NCBI GenBank assembly: GCA_000467715.1
Contig: AJFK01000216.1
Location: forward strand, 1-64,000
Source of the DNA: Hysterium pulicare CBS 123377
Lineage: Eukaryota > Ascomycota > Dothideomycetes > Hysteriales > Hysteriaceae
DNA: 64,000 nucleotides
Direction: 5' to 3'
The number at the start of each line of letters is the position of its first letter. Positions within the stretch are counted from its first letter, which is position 1. A program made the translations under genes and the position numbers. This document shows positions 21,986 to 32,695 of this stretch, piece by piece. The notes under the pieces were generated by a model. That model searched no databases and was not told the origin of the DNA. It worked only from the letters and a program-made list of their open reading frames with translations.

Positions 21986-23709
21986 ATGCTCACATCTAAC
22001 ACCGTGACTAGTCAACTCACGTCTAGTCCAGAATCCAGCAAACCGGTCTTTGTCGAACACTTTGAATCGGACGATTGGTGGATTGATCACTTTGCCGAAT
22101 TCGGCGATTTCGAGGACCGCGACGAGCCTGACGATTCTGACGATCTCGAAGAACCTGACGACGGCTCTGACGATTCTGAAAGTTTCGAACGCCCTCTGCC
22201 GATTGGCCAGCTTAAGATAGAGTCGTACTTTCTCGCTGATCGGATTTCCGCGATGGGGGGCCAGGTGAGCTGGACATAGTATTCTGAGTCTAAAATCGCG
22301 ACGCTGACCAAGAGTTTAGAAATCTAAGCAGATAGTCCCGAAGACCATGTCTTCCAAAAATGTTAATGGACACATGGTCTCCAAGAAGGAGAAGGCTGAC
22401 AGGAAGACCGGGGAGAAAGTGACCGGGACAAAGGTCAAAGTGGAACCAGAATCAAAGACTGGAGTGCCTTGGCCTTGCGCTCCATTGGGCTCCCCTTTAA
22501 TGATCTTTGATCTCGATAAAGATGACGAAGAAAATCTCAAGTCGAAACAGGCAGGTAGTCAGGCGCACATTCAACCGACCAAAGTCGAGGAGGAGCGATC
22601 ATTGGCCACAAAGCTCAAGGCCAGAGTCCCAACGCATGCGAACCGTAACAGTGTACTCGATGTTGGAGCGAAGGAGGTATGCATTGTCAAACCCCGAAGC
22701 CGCACAAGTTTACTAACTTCCAGATTAGACCATTGAGCAAGTCAAAGCAAAATATGCAGAGCTTGAGAGAACTTCGGCGGCAGCTCACAAGGAGGTCGAG
22801 AATTTAAAAACCCAAATCCAGCAGCTTCATACGCCGTCAAAGCTTCGCCAGATTCAGGAGAAATTGGATTTCGAAAAATTGCGGGCATCAAAGCTCGAAG
22901 AGGCCAAGGATATGATGCAGACGCAGTTTGAAACCATGCAAGCTGAGCATGGACATTTGCACGAGAAGGTTGAGGAAGAGAAGCGGAAGTCTGCGGAAGA
23001 AATAGAAGCGCTGCGTGCAAAGCTCTGCGATCACAGGAAGACAACGGCAGAATTAGACGCTATCACCCGTGATCGAGATGGGCTGAAGACGAAATTGACC
23101 GAAATTGAACAAGAAAAATCCGTTCTGGAAACCAACCTTGCGGAGACGAAAAAGACTCTCAAACGAGATCGTGATACTTTTGAAGGAAAACTCGCCAGCC
23201 TGGAGGAGCAACGAAATGGTATGCACAACACTATGAAAACTCTGCAATCGGAACTGGACCATGAGAAGGAGACGATATCAACGATGGTAAAAGAGTTGAC
23301 TCAGCAACGCGATGCTTTAAGCACCGTAGTAGATGCTCAGGACTCAGAACTCGTAACTATGAAGATGCAGCTGAAGGATTTCGAAGGGGTGAAGATGAGG
23401 CTTGCTAGCCTAGAAGTAATTGCTGCAGCTAGAAACGCTCCTGGACAAGACCTCGAGGACATCAAAACCAAGTATCAAAATATCAGGAAGACCTATCTTC
23501 GGGTCAATGACAAATACCAAAAGTTGTTAAAGGCATCTAAGGGCCTCGCGGTGTCGTCGGGAGAAATGCCGCTCAACAGTTTCGGAGAATTTGGGCAGCA
23601 CCTCAAACGAGTAAAGGTAGAAGTTGATGTCGCAGCCGCTGAGGCTTTTGCTAATGATCCGGAGAGCGGAGGGACGGCAGAAAGCATCGGTCGGGGAACT
23701 TCCATCTGA
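21986..23709 (+). CDS. Acidic coiled-coil protein of unknown function
   Basis: Three exons, 21986-22264, 22320-22676 and 22729-23709 (introns 55 and 52 bp, all junctions in phase 0), giving 538 aa. Each junction removes in-frame stops and joins open frames, so the structure is well supported; the exact start is less certain, being the first ATG in the frame. Residues 30-75 are very acidic with repeated DEPDDSDD/EEPDDGSDD. From about residue 215 to 430 a continuous coiled coil runs (for example LKTKLTEIEQEKSVLETNL), ending in a short basic-acidic tail (HLKRVKVEVDVAAAEAF). No named domain is recognised. It lies directly downstream of apsB in the same direction, another coiled-coil protein, but relatedness or a shared role is not shown by the sequence. 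Confidence 0.7.
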
Positions 23710-24985
23710 TTTATTTGACATCAACAGGTAGCGCGAAGTCCATTTTTGTGCTCTTGGACTTTGGCTTGGTCGCAAGAAACAAAAGTTGGGTCTTTTCTTC
23801 GAGCTCTTTGACAAAAGTGGTGATTTTACAGGCGTTCATTTGGTAGTTTGTTCAGCGCAGCCTTTTGAGATTCATGGGCTCAATGAATCTAAACGAGGTC
23901 ATGTACGGATAGAAAATCTTTGGCTTAGGACAGTTAGCATCTCTCATTGGTAGTTCAATTCAACTTGCTGTGGTCATTGACAGTTACACCCGGTCTGAAT
24001 AGAGGAAAGGCTGAAGCAGGACGATGCCAAGAAGCAGGAGTAGACAGCAATTGCAACGAAGACAACGAGCACGGTTCATGGGCACCTAGAGGAATCCACG
24101 AAGGGGCGAAAGCACAACAACCAGAAAAATATGCTTGAAACGGACGTGGTGAACGTAAGCAAACAAAAGGACTGTACCATCGCAGCGGCTAAGCTAGGCG
24201 AAGAGGGTACCATGCAGACAGGCCGGGACCAGAGTGAAGGTATGGGGGTGAGTGCTGATCCTGATCCTTCTCAAATGAGGATGGACTAAATGTTACAGAA
24301 TAGCTTCTCGTCGGGCTTGAGCAGGTACTCCCCGAATGGGGATGATGAGTCTTGATATTCGTCTCTGAAATTGTAGGAACTTCTGCTGGGAATCAGATCG
24401 CTGCGCTGCAACTCCCCTGAATAAGCTCGATGGCCCATTGTTTCGGTTTGTCTTATCGAATGATGAAGGGAATATTGTTTCGCTGGTTTGTTGGTTAGAG
24501 TGTGCTCTGTCAGACTTTTCTCTCAGACCAAACGATGTCATAGATATAGAATAGCAATCAAATGCATGAACACATGAATAATCCTCAAGAGGGTCCAGCA
24601 ATTGTGTAATATGAGACCCGCAGTCTCGTGCTGGACGTGTCAAAGCTGTTCGAAGGCGTGCTGAGCACAGATCAAATCCTCGTAGCAAGGCCTAATGATT
24701 TAGAAGATATGCATAGGATGGTATGAGAAAAGATGAAACTATGCGGAGAGAGTTTGGAGTAAAGCCCAGCTCTCCGTGATCGGCCCAGAATTCCCCGATC
24801 TAGGCTTAGCGCCACTCTGCGGGGCGTAGCGGGATGACAGTAAAAAAATGCGTGCAATGCAACTCCGAGAGCTCTTCGGACTCTGACCACTGTAAACGTG
24901 CTACTCCCACAAAGCCATTGCTCGTTTCTCTTCTTGAGTTATCCTCTCTCAGATACCCAAAGGCCTCCAGAATTTCAATTTCATC
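23710..24985. other. Intergenic with a possible decayed or missed exon
   Basis: One plus-strand frame is open for 81 codons from 24044 to the stop at 24287-24289 with a charged, Gln/Lys/Glu/Asp-rich composition like that of the coiled-coil gene upstream. It is preceded in the same frame by a charged stretch and a stop (24041-24043). An ATG at 24131 would give 52 residues. It may be a terminal exon, a decayed duplicate or chance. The remainder up to 24985 shows no gene; the last 60 bases are the SHMT leader. Confidence 0.4.
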
Positions 24986-26567
24986 ATGTCTTCCTATGCT
25001 TTGCCCAAATCCCACCAAGAGGCAAGTTCATTGTACTCAAAGGAAAAATTGCAAAGTCCGCTCTATACTGACTCATCTTACAGCTTATGGAGAAGCCCTT
25101 GGTGGAGCTAGATCCTGATGTCGATGCGATAATGGTAAGAACTCGAATTACCCTGCACTGCCTCAAACTCCGCTAATATGTTTTAGAAAAAAGAGATCCA
25201 GCGTCAAAAAGAATCCATCCTCCTCATCGCCTCCGAAAATGTGACCTCGCGTGCCGTCTTCGATGCCCTTGGCTCCCCAATGTCAAATAAGTACTCTGAA
25301 GGATATCCAGGAGCACGTTACTATGGGGGAAATGAACACATTGACGAGATTGAGCTTCTCTGCCAATCGCGTGCTCTCAAGACATTCGGCCTGGACCCCG
25401 AGAAATGGGGTGTGAATGTTCAGTGTTTGAGCGGTAGCCCAGCCAATCTGCAGGTATATCAGGCGATAATGCGGCCTCATGAGAGGCTGATGGGCTTGGA
25501 TCTGCCACACGGCGGTCATTTGAGTCACGGATACCAAACACCACAGCGAAAGTGAGTCTTGAAGTCACTCTCGCTCTAGAATTCATGCTAACCGGAATTG
25601 CAGGATCTCCGCCGTCTCTACCTACTTCGAAACCTTCCCATACCGCGTGGACCTCGAGACCGGTCTCATTGACTACGATCAGCTGGAACAGAATGCCCTG
25701 ATGTACCGTCCAAAGGTTCTTGTTGCCGGTACTTCCGCCTACTGCCGCGAGATTGACTATGCCCGCATGCGAGACATCGCTGACAAAGTCGGCTGCTACC
25801 TCATGATGGACATGGCACATATCTCAGGCCTGATCGCGGCTGGCGTCAACAAATCTCCATTCCCATACTGTGACATTGTCACTACGACCACTCACAAATC
25901 CCTCCGTGGCCCACGAGGTGCCATGATATTCTTCCGCAAGGGTGTCCGTAAGACGGATCCCAAGACTGGCAAGGAGACTCTTTATGACCTCGAGGGTCCC
26001 ATCAACTTCTCCGTTTTCCCGGGCCACCAAGGTGGACCACACAACCACACCATCACCGCTCTCGCTGTTGCACTAAAGCAAGCACAAACACCCGAATTCA
26101 AGCAGTACCAAGAGCAAGTGATTAAGAATGCTAAGACAATTAGTGACAGCCTACTAGAGAAGGGATACAGACTCGTAACCAACGGAACAGATAACCACAT
26201 GATTCTTCTCGACCTCAAACCCCTGAGTTTGGACGGCGCTCGTGTAGAAGCTGTCCTTGAGCAAGTCAACATTGCTTGCAATAAGAACACAACACCGGGC
26301 GACAAGTCGGCGCTCACGCCTATGGGTATCCGTATTGGTGCTCCTGCTATGACGAGCCGCGGATTGGGAGAGGAAGACTTCAAGAGGGTTGCCAATTACA
26401 TTGATACTTGCATCAAGATGTGCAAAGATATCCAGAGCAAGCTACCCAAGGAGGCCAACAAGCTCAAGGACTTCAAAGCTAAGGTCGCATCCGGCGAAGT
26501 CGACGAGATCAATACTCTCAAGAAGGAGATCGCCGGATGGGCAAGCACCTTCCCTCTTCCAGTCTAG
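24986..26567 (+). CDS. SHM2: Serine hydroxymethyltransferase, cytosolic
   Basis: Four exons: 24986-25021, 25084-25134, 25187-25551 and 25604-26567; 471 aa, the usual SHMT length. It converts serine and tetrahydrofolate to glycine and 5,10-methylene-THF using PLP. Seen: [18 protein letters not shown], the PLP-lysine motif [13 protein letters not shown] with the Schiff-base Lys near residue 249, and DMAHISGL. The short N terminus ([12 protein letters not shown], then [12 protein letters not shown]) lacks a mitochondrial presequence, so this is the cytosolic form. The first intron (25022-25083) begins GCAAGT instead of GT, a GC-AG intron; reading through it leads out of frame, and splicing restores the expected N terminus. 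The other introns are ordinary GT-AG of 52 bp each. Confidence 0.96.
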
Positions 26568-27155
26568 GACTTCTTCTTGGTATAGTTTTCGTGTTCAAGC
26601 TCGGCGTTCCTGGGTAATGGATTGGGGGAAAGGGGTGGTTTCAACAAAAGTCTAGCATTTTCAACACTGCTCATCTTAATGATGATTTTCCTTCTGTACG
26701 GAGACTAGAATATCCCCAGAGGTCTAGCATAGGCGTTTGTTGGCCTTCTCAACTGATAATCTTTGGGCACTTGTGGCTGCTTAACCAGCCTCCGCTCATA
26801 TCATACACCATACCGAACTTTCATCTACCATAGGAAGTGAGGAAGAATAAAGACAGTTTGTATGCGTGAAGCATGTCAATCCAAGAAAGCCTTTTCTTAT
26901 GTACCAAAACGTGTAATTGAGCAATTATACCCTCCTGTAAATGCTTCTAAGGTGATTGTCCGTAACAAGAAGTTCAATTCACCATCTTCCCTGTGGTCGA
27001 GTTGCTAGCCAATCATAGGTACATGGGAATATCACGTGATAATACTTATGATCCGTGCGTATTCGACCCTAAATCTCTCCCCACCAAAAAAGTCAATGCC
27101 AAGATTTTGCAGAGAACTCCAAAAACTTAATCCATACAAAACATAACACAACAAC
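26568..27155. other. Intergenic between SHMT and mak16
   Basis: 3' UTR of SHMT followed by the mak16 promoter; no coding frame. A CACGTG E-box-type palindrome lies near 27034-27039 and A-rich leader sequence precedes the mak16 ATG. Confidence 0.45.
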
Positions 27156-28297
27156 ATGGCGTCCGACGATTTGGTCTGGAATGTTATCGGCAAGGATTTC
27201 TGTTCATACAAGCTGAAAACTACGAAGGATCAGGTAACTTGATCTGCACAACCTATAATGGTTCCAATGCTGACTTGCTAACTAGACGTTCTGTCGGAAT
27301 GAATATAATGTGACGGGTTTCTGCTCCAGACAAGGTGATTCAGATGACTAAAATAGCTCGAAGACAAACTCTAAATTATCCTATAGCCTGCCCTCTTGCC
27401 AACAGCAGATACGCCACAATTCGATCCCACCCAGAAACCGGCACACTCTACCTCTACATCAAATCCGTCGAGCGATCACACTTGCCTTCGAAATGGTGGG
27501 AGCGCATAAAACTTTCTCCCAACTATACCAAAGCGCTCGAGCAGGTCGACGACCAGCTGAAATACTGGCCGAAATTCCTAGTGCATAAAAATAAACAGCG
27601 CTTGACGCGCCTTACACAGGTTGGCATACGGATCAAGAAGCTGGCGAAGGAGGAGGAGAGGCTTGGCGAACGGCTTGTTCCGCGCCTCGCGCCGAAAGTG
27701 CGGAGGAGAGAGGAAGGGAGGGAGAGGAAGGCGCTGGCTGCCGCCAAGATTGAGAGGGCGATTGAGCGAGAGCTGATTAACAGGTTACGGAGTGGAGCGT
27801 ATGGGGATCGGCCGCTGAATGTGGAGCCGAATGTGTGGAAGAAGGTGCTTGGGGGACTGGAACGCGAAGGGCAGGCTACGAGAGATGAAGACTTGGATCA
27901 GGGGATTGAAGATGAGGAAGTGGAAAATGAGTACGAGAGGGAATTTGAAGAGGGCGTTGGCGAGGTTGAGTATGTGAGTGATGTGGAAGGAGACTCCGAC
28001 GACGACCTCGACGATTTGGAGGACTGGTTGGGAGGTAACAGCGCTGATGAAGAAGAAAGTGATGGCGAGGATGAGGGCGAGGAAGGGAGCGAGAGCGGAA
28101 GCAGCGAAAGTGGCCAGGAGGATGACGAAGGCGAAGATGCTGAGGCGCTCAAGACAGCGCTCAAGAATCTCAAGAGGAAACGCTCGGATGGTCCTCCAAC
28201 AAAGCCTGCGAAGAAACCAGCCAAAAAGGGACCTCGTGTCGAAATCGAATATGAGATCGAGCGGGAGCCCCCGGCACGACAAGTTCTTCACGCCTGA
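27156..28297 (+). CDS. mak16: Mak16, 60S ribosome biogenesis factor
   Basis: Three exons, 27156-27233, 27286-27334 and 27387-28297, with two 52-bp introns; 345 aa. The N terminus MASDDLVWNVIGKDFCSYKL, then [25 protein letters not shown], is close to Mak16 of other eukaryotes, with the four conserved cysteines of its zinc-binding segment (CSYK, FCRN, FCSR, ACPL). The middle part (GTLYLYIKSVERSHLPSKWWERIKL and ALEQVD) belongs to the conserved Ribosomal_L28e-like Mak16 region. The C-terminal third is strongly acidic (DEEESDGEDEGEEGSESG) and ends with basic KKPAKKGPR. Mak16 joins Rpf1 and Nsa1 on early pre-60S particles in the nucleolus. Confidence 0.95.
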
Positions 28298-29075
28298 TGC
28301 TTTCTACAGCAGTCTCCTTTTAGGTTCCGAGTTCTCTCTAAATTACGAACAAGCTACGCAAGACGGGTGTCATGTCATGTTGACTGGGTTATGTGAAGAT
28401 TCGGCTAAGCGACCTTCATACGGGAGTTGATATGTGGTATACTCAATGTTTTATTCGAACTCCTATCACATACATGGATCGAGAGCAGGAGAAGATAGAT
28501 GCAATGATAGATCTGGCAGATCTGATGAAGGAAAATAGCCTTAGTCAACGTGTATCTTTGGGTTCCAAATCAGGAGTTCACGTTCTACGAGGGACTTAGC
28601 ACGAAGCATTAACGAGCAAATGATTAAGATACATTTTCCATTTGATGATTGCCTTGATTTCGTCAATCTGTGGTACATTCTCATCTCCATCCGTTTTCTT
28701 CCGCTTAGAGCCTGCGATCGTATGAAGATCTGGCGTGAAGGGTTAAAGGGGTCGATGGAAGAGTGAGATAGAATTTGAGTCTCTATCGTCGTCTACGAGG
28801 ATTTGGATGCCGTCACGAATTGACAGCAGCACTGATATGAATCGTGTTTACTCAAAATGCTTTATTGAGAACATGGAGCTTGATTGTAGGATACAGACAC
28901 TGCAGCAAGATCTCCGCGGCACTCACCCTTTGAACGCCGGTGTCATATTTGCCCTAAATGTAGATAACACCTTGATAGGTACTATCTACTTTTACCACTT
29001 TGATGGAACCTCATCCTTTGTAGCGCGCCAAATGAACCACCGATACCATCTACCATAACCTGGGCTAGTAATCTC
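28298..29075. other. Convergent intergenic region with two weakly similar short frames
   Basis: 3' UTRs of mak16 and rps23 face each other here. Frames at 28393-28599 and 28807-29058 are short and unsupported by splice sites, but begin with weakly similar text (about 28430-28490 and 28834-28880), as listed in the findings. No gene is called. Confidence 0.4.
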
Positions 29076-29828
29076 TCACGATCGGGGCTTCTCTTTCTTC
29101 TCCTGCCACAATGCAGACAAACCAACACCCTAATTCTGATCAGAACATTATTTTTTGGAGATCTCTAAGCCTTTACTTACCGACACCTTGACTACCTTGA
29201 ATCGAACACCGGGCTGATTCACGGTTAGTGAGAGAACTAAGACATACTGGGTGCATACTCACAATATCACCCTTCGCTTTGCCCTTACGTCCAAAACCAG
29301 CTAAGAGGACCTCATCATTCTCGTCCACGAAGTTCAAGCAACCGTCGTTAGGGACTAGAAGCTATTAGCCATAATGCTCTCCACCCATAAAATGTAATTT
29401 GACATGCATACCGAAGGCAGTAACCTTTTTGCCATTCTTGATGAGTTGGACCCTACTGAAATCAGTATTATGTGACTCCCAGATGTACCATTGTTCCGCA
29501 CCTCACGCATTTCCTGATGGCGGAGTTTGGTTGTTTGGCCTCAACGCCAACTTTTTCGAGGACTATGCCTTTGGCATGGGAAGATCCACCGAAGGGAGAC
29601 GACTTGTATTGGGTACCGAGCAATCGCTTTTTGTACTATCATGGTGTTAACGGAGGAAGGTAAAGGCCGCGGGCCTTTGAGGAGGTCAGGATGCGTACGG
29701 ATAGATCTGCCCAGCGATTCTCACGTCGAGTGTTCTATTTCATGGAGTCAGTAGATACGATATTAGCGTGTGTGCGATTCAAATACCTTGAGCTTACGAG
29801 CGGCTTGCAGTCCCGCAGGTTTTCCCAT
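29076..29828 (-). CDS. rps23: 40S ribosomal protein S23 (uS12)
   Basis: Seven exons on the minus strand: 29787-29828, 29699-29734, 29635-29502, 29412-29452, 29263-29354, 29181-29213 and 29076-29129; introns 49-63 bp, all GT-AG. Product 143 aa. It lines the decoding centre of the 40S subunit. Seen in order: [98 protein letters not shown] and the end KEKPRS. The PNS loop with the proline that is hydroxylated in other eukaryotes is intact. Several positions differ from the near-invariant fungal sequence: KPAGLQ for KPRGLN, GTQYKSS for GTAFKSS, and [12 protein letters not shown] for GVGLLALWKEKK. No exon exceeds 45 codons, so plain ORF scanning misses the gene. It is convergent with mak16. Confidence 0.93.
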
Positions 29829-30668
29829 GGTGGCTGTTGTGGAGGAGTCGCTTTCGTGAAATGGAGGGTTTTCGCGAAGTAGCACTGCGAGTGTGCGAGG
29901 TTTTCGGGAAAGTGTCGGCTTCGGAATAACTAGTATCCGACGGACTTGGCGGTATCTCATGATGCCCCAACGCGAAACTTCGAAAACCCTTCGCAATTGC
30001 ACTTCTTTCATTCCGAACTTGCTGTTCTAGGAAAAAGTGCAGCCGGCTTTTTGGGAGTCTCCGCTAGCCATGTTTACTAGAAAATCTCTCGCTGGTTTGA
30101 GAAGGAGAGCTACAAGTATGTAACCCGTAAAATGAGTATTGAAGGTAATCGTCTGGAACGTAGAAATTCAAGTAGCACAGGCTGTTAGAAGCTGAATTAC
30201 TTTGCTCTAGGTTTGGCGCCTTGGAGATGTTTCACTAGGTAGATCTGGACAATGGAATGTATTTTCAAAGACTGAAAACATGCGGCAATGATACCTTAAC
30301 GGAGTAACTGTCATATTGCCTTGTCGGGCTTGCAACCATGGACAGGTATATGGAGCATACTGTCGGTCAGCTCTAAAGTAATTGCTCAAGTGCTTTGAGG
30401 CAATGGGAATTCTCCATTGCTTCAAACGCGACTGATACGCTCGACGTACGCCGAGCTGGAGGTAGGAGATGAGCCCCCGGGCAATGGCAGAGGTTACGAA
30501 GCCAAAGCAAGTGTAAAGTGCCGTTCATGGAGGGGTAACAACAGAAAGCGAAAGCGGATGTAGAGACCTATGAGGTATATTAAGCTGTTACATAATCAAG
30601 ACCATTCCAAATGCAAAAGAAGATTATACAGCAATAAACTCCAACCGCCCAGCACTCCCATTCCTCTG
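29829..30668. other. Upstream region of rps23
   Basis: Promoter and leader of rps23 are expected in the first 300 bases. At 30070 a plus-strand ATG opens a short frame resembling a mitochondrial presequence (MFTRKSLAGLRRRAT) followed by a GTATGT donor, but no downstream exon could be found. Nothing else is recognisable up to the end of the ankyrin gene. Confidence 0.4.
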
Positions 30669-32695
30669 CTAACACAATTCCAAAAGATAGTCAAGATACT
30701 TCCAATCAGGTTGGAAGTTCTTCATCCGACAGTCTCGCAGAATGGCCGCGATATAGCTTCGTCGCTTCTCAAGCATATCCATATTTCCATGAAACATGTC
30801 CCTAGCCAAGTCGATATGCTTCTCCGCCAAGACCCTAAGTGCAGTATCCCGAAGCTTTTCATCAATGTCATTGGCAAGGGTGTGAGAGCATCGGTTGATG
30901 TGATTCCTTGCTTCGGCCCAGCTATCTGCTTCAATAGCCAAGTCCCAGTCTACCCATTTTACTCGCGGTACTATAGTGCTGTCGGCCAGAGAATCTCGGA
31001 GATCAAGCTCTTTGCGCTTCGCATTAGCTCTAAGTAATGGCATTAAGTCAAGGCTGCTGATTTTCTTGGCTGCTGCTGCATATAGCGGGCTATCGCCTTT
31101 TGAATCAAGGATCATAGGGTCGGCGCCATGGGTCAGTAAGGTCGACATTAATCGCAAGACCATGTCGACTGAGTTTTTTTGAGTGAAAAGTAGTAATAGG
31201 GCAGTCTCGCCATCTTGATTGCGCTGGTTGGGGTCTGCTCCTTTTTGGAAAAGCCTTTCCATGCACTGCTCAGCCTCTTTCATTTGTGATTTACGAATTG
31301 TTAGGATGAGCTCGTGTAAGACTGTATTTCCGTTGTCGTTTATTGGGCCGGCCTGAACGTTTTTGCAAAGAGGTTCAAGGAGACTATGGTCCTTCGTTCG
31401 ATCCCAATGTATGAAATAGACAATGAGTGGCTTTCCAGAAGGCAACCGGGTAGCAGGATCAGCTCCCTTCTCAAGAAAGCATCTCAAGGCATGGTTTTCG
31501 AGCCTCTCTTTATAAAGCCAGCGTTCGTTAGATCTTGCTAAGAAAAGTTCGAATGGGAAAGTTTGGTCTGGCAAAGTCTGCATAATTACGGCACCAGAAT
31601 TGATGAATCGCGTAATGTACGCGCATATACAGGAATATTCATCGTATTCTTGACCGAGAAGTTGATGGAATGGAGTGATCCCATTTTGATTAGCCAGGTT
31701 TATGTCAGAATTGGAATGCATCAGGCTCTCAATGACCGATGAATATTTTTTAGTATCGGTTTGCGATTTCCAGGACGTTAACGAAATGGCTAAGTGAAGC
31801 GCTGTGTCTCCTTTGTCGTCTTGACTGGATGCAGAAGCGCCTTCTCGGAGCAAGACGATTAGCATTGTCATGTCTGACACGGCTAAGTGCAGCGGAGAAC
31901 GTCCTAGCTTTCCGACGGCGTTGACATCAGCCCCAAAACGAAGCAGGAGCTGAACGGGCTCGAGCTCGTTTGCTATGACGGCATGATGCAGAGCTTCATC
32001 ACCGAAGTTGTCCTTGATATGGACAGCAGCTCCCTTGTCAAGAAGTGACTTGAGCTGTTCTATATCTTTGCTGATTGCGGCCCGGTGAAGTGGCGTTTTT
32101 CCATCCCTATCCTGTACATTTAGAGTAAAGCCATAATGAACTGTAGAAGCAACGTTGTGATTTGGTATGGATGGATTGAACTCGGTATCCATGTATGGAA
32201 TATTTGAATTGTCAATTGCTGACCCTGTTGCCAAACTCCACTCTTGATCGTTGAATCCATTCAAAGGGAACGTTGGTATGCCGGGCGTGAAACTGCGAAT
32301 AATCACCCCTCTGCCAGCTTAGATGGATGGAAGCAACACTTACGCTACGTCGGAATTCGAAACGATTGCTGAAGAGCCAGCAGTCACTAGATTGGTTGGT
32401 CGGCGGGTCCGTGGTGGTGTCAGCCTCACATATCGAGTGCTGCTGCTTGGTTTGGGATTAGATTCGGTGCTGTATTTCAAGTAGCCCCATTTCTGTAACT
32501 GAGTCCGGTAGGCGCGCTCACTGTGTCAGAATGTTAGGGTTGTATCAAAATAGCGAGTAATGGTAAGAAGCTTTCTTACGACGCATGAAACCCGTGCTTT
32601 CCTTTGATGAGACGCATCACCTCTCGCAGAGGTTGGTTCTCTGCATGATAAAGCTTTCGGATGTCTTCTATTAGAGGCGCCCAGTCTTTGACCAT
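30669..32695 (-). CDS. Clr5-domain ankyrin-repeat protein
   Basis: Three exons on the minus strand: 32580-32695, 32344-32520 and 30669-32292 (introns 59 and 51 bp); 638 aa. Residues about 4-55 form a Clr5 domain (WAPLIEDIRKLYHAENQPLR, then RAYRTQLQKWGYLKY), a fungal N-terminal module related to helix-turn-helix DNA-binding or transposase-type folds. A Pro/Arg linker follows, then ankyrin repeats from about residue 140 to 470 (for example GKTPLHRAAI, GRSPLHLAV, GDTALHLAI, GNTVLHELI, GDSPLYAAAA). The C terminus is charged and helical. Clr5-ankyrin proteins are an expanded, poorly characterised Pezizomycotina family; a chromatin or regulatory role is inferred from the fission-yeast Clr5 name only. 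The start ATG at 32695 opens immediately before the Clr5 domain. Confidence 0.85.

Noticed and set aside
27785-28291. Minus-strand 168-codon frame over the mak16 3' part
   Set aside because: It is the shadow of the acidic Asp/Glu-rich tail; no domain or splice support.
30070-30130. Presequence-like start MFTRKSLAGLRRRAT followed by a GTATGT donor
   Set aside because: No downstream exon continues it sensibly; best splice gives only 25 residues.
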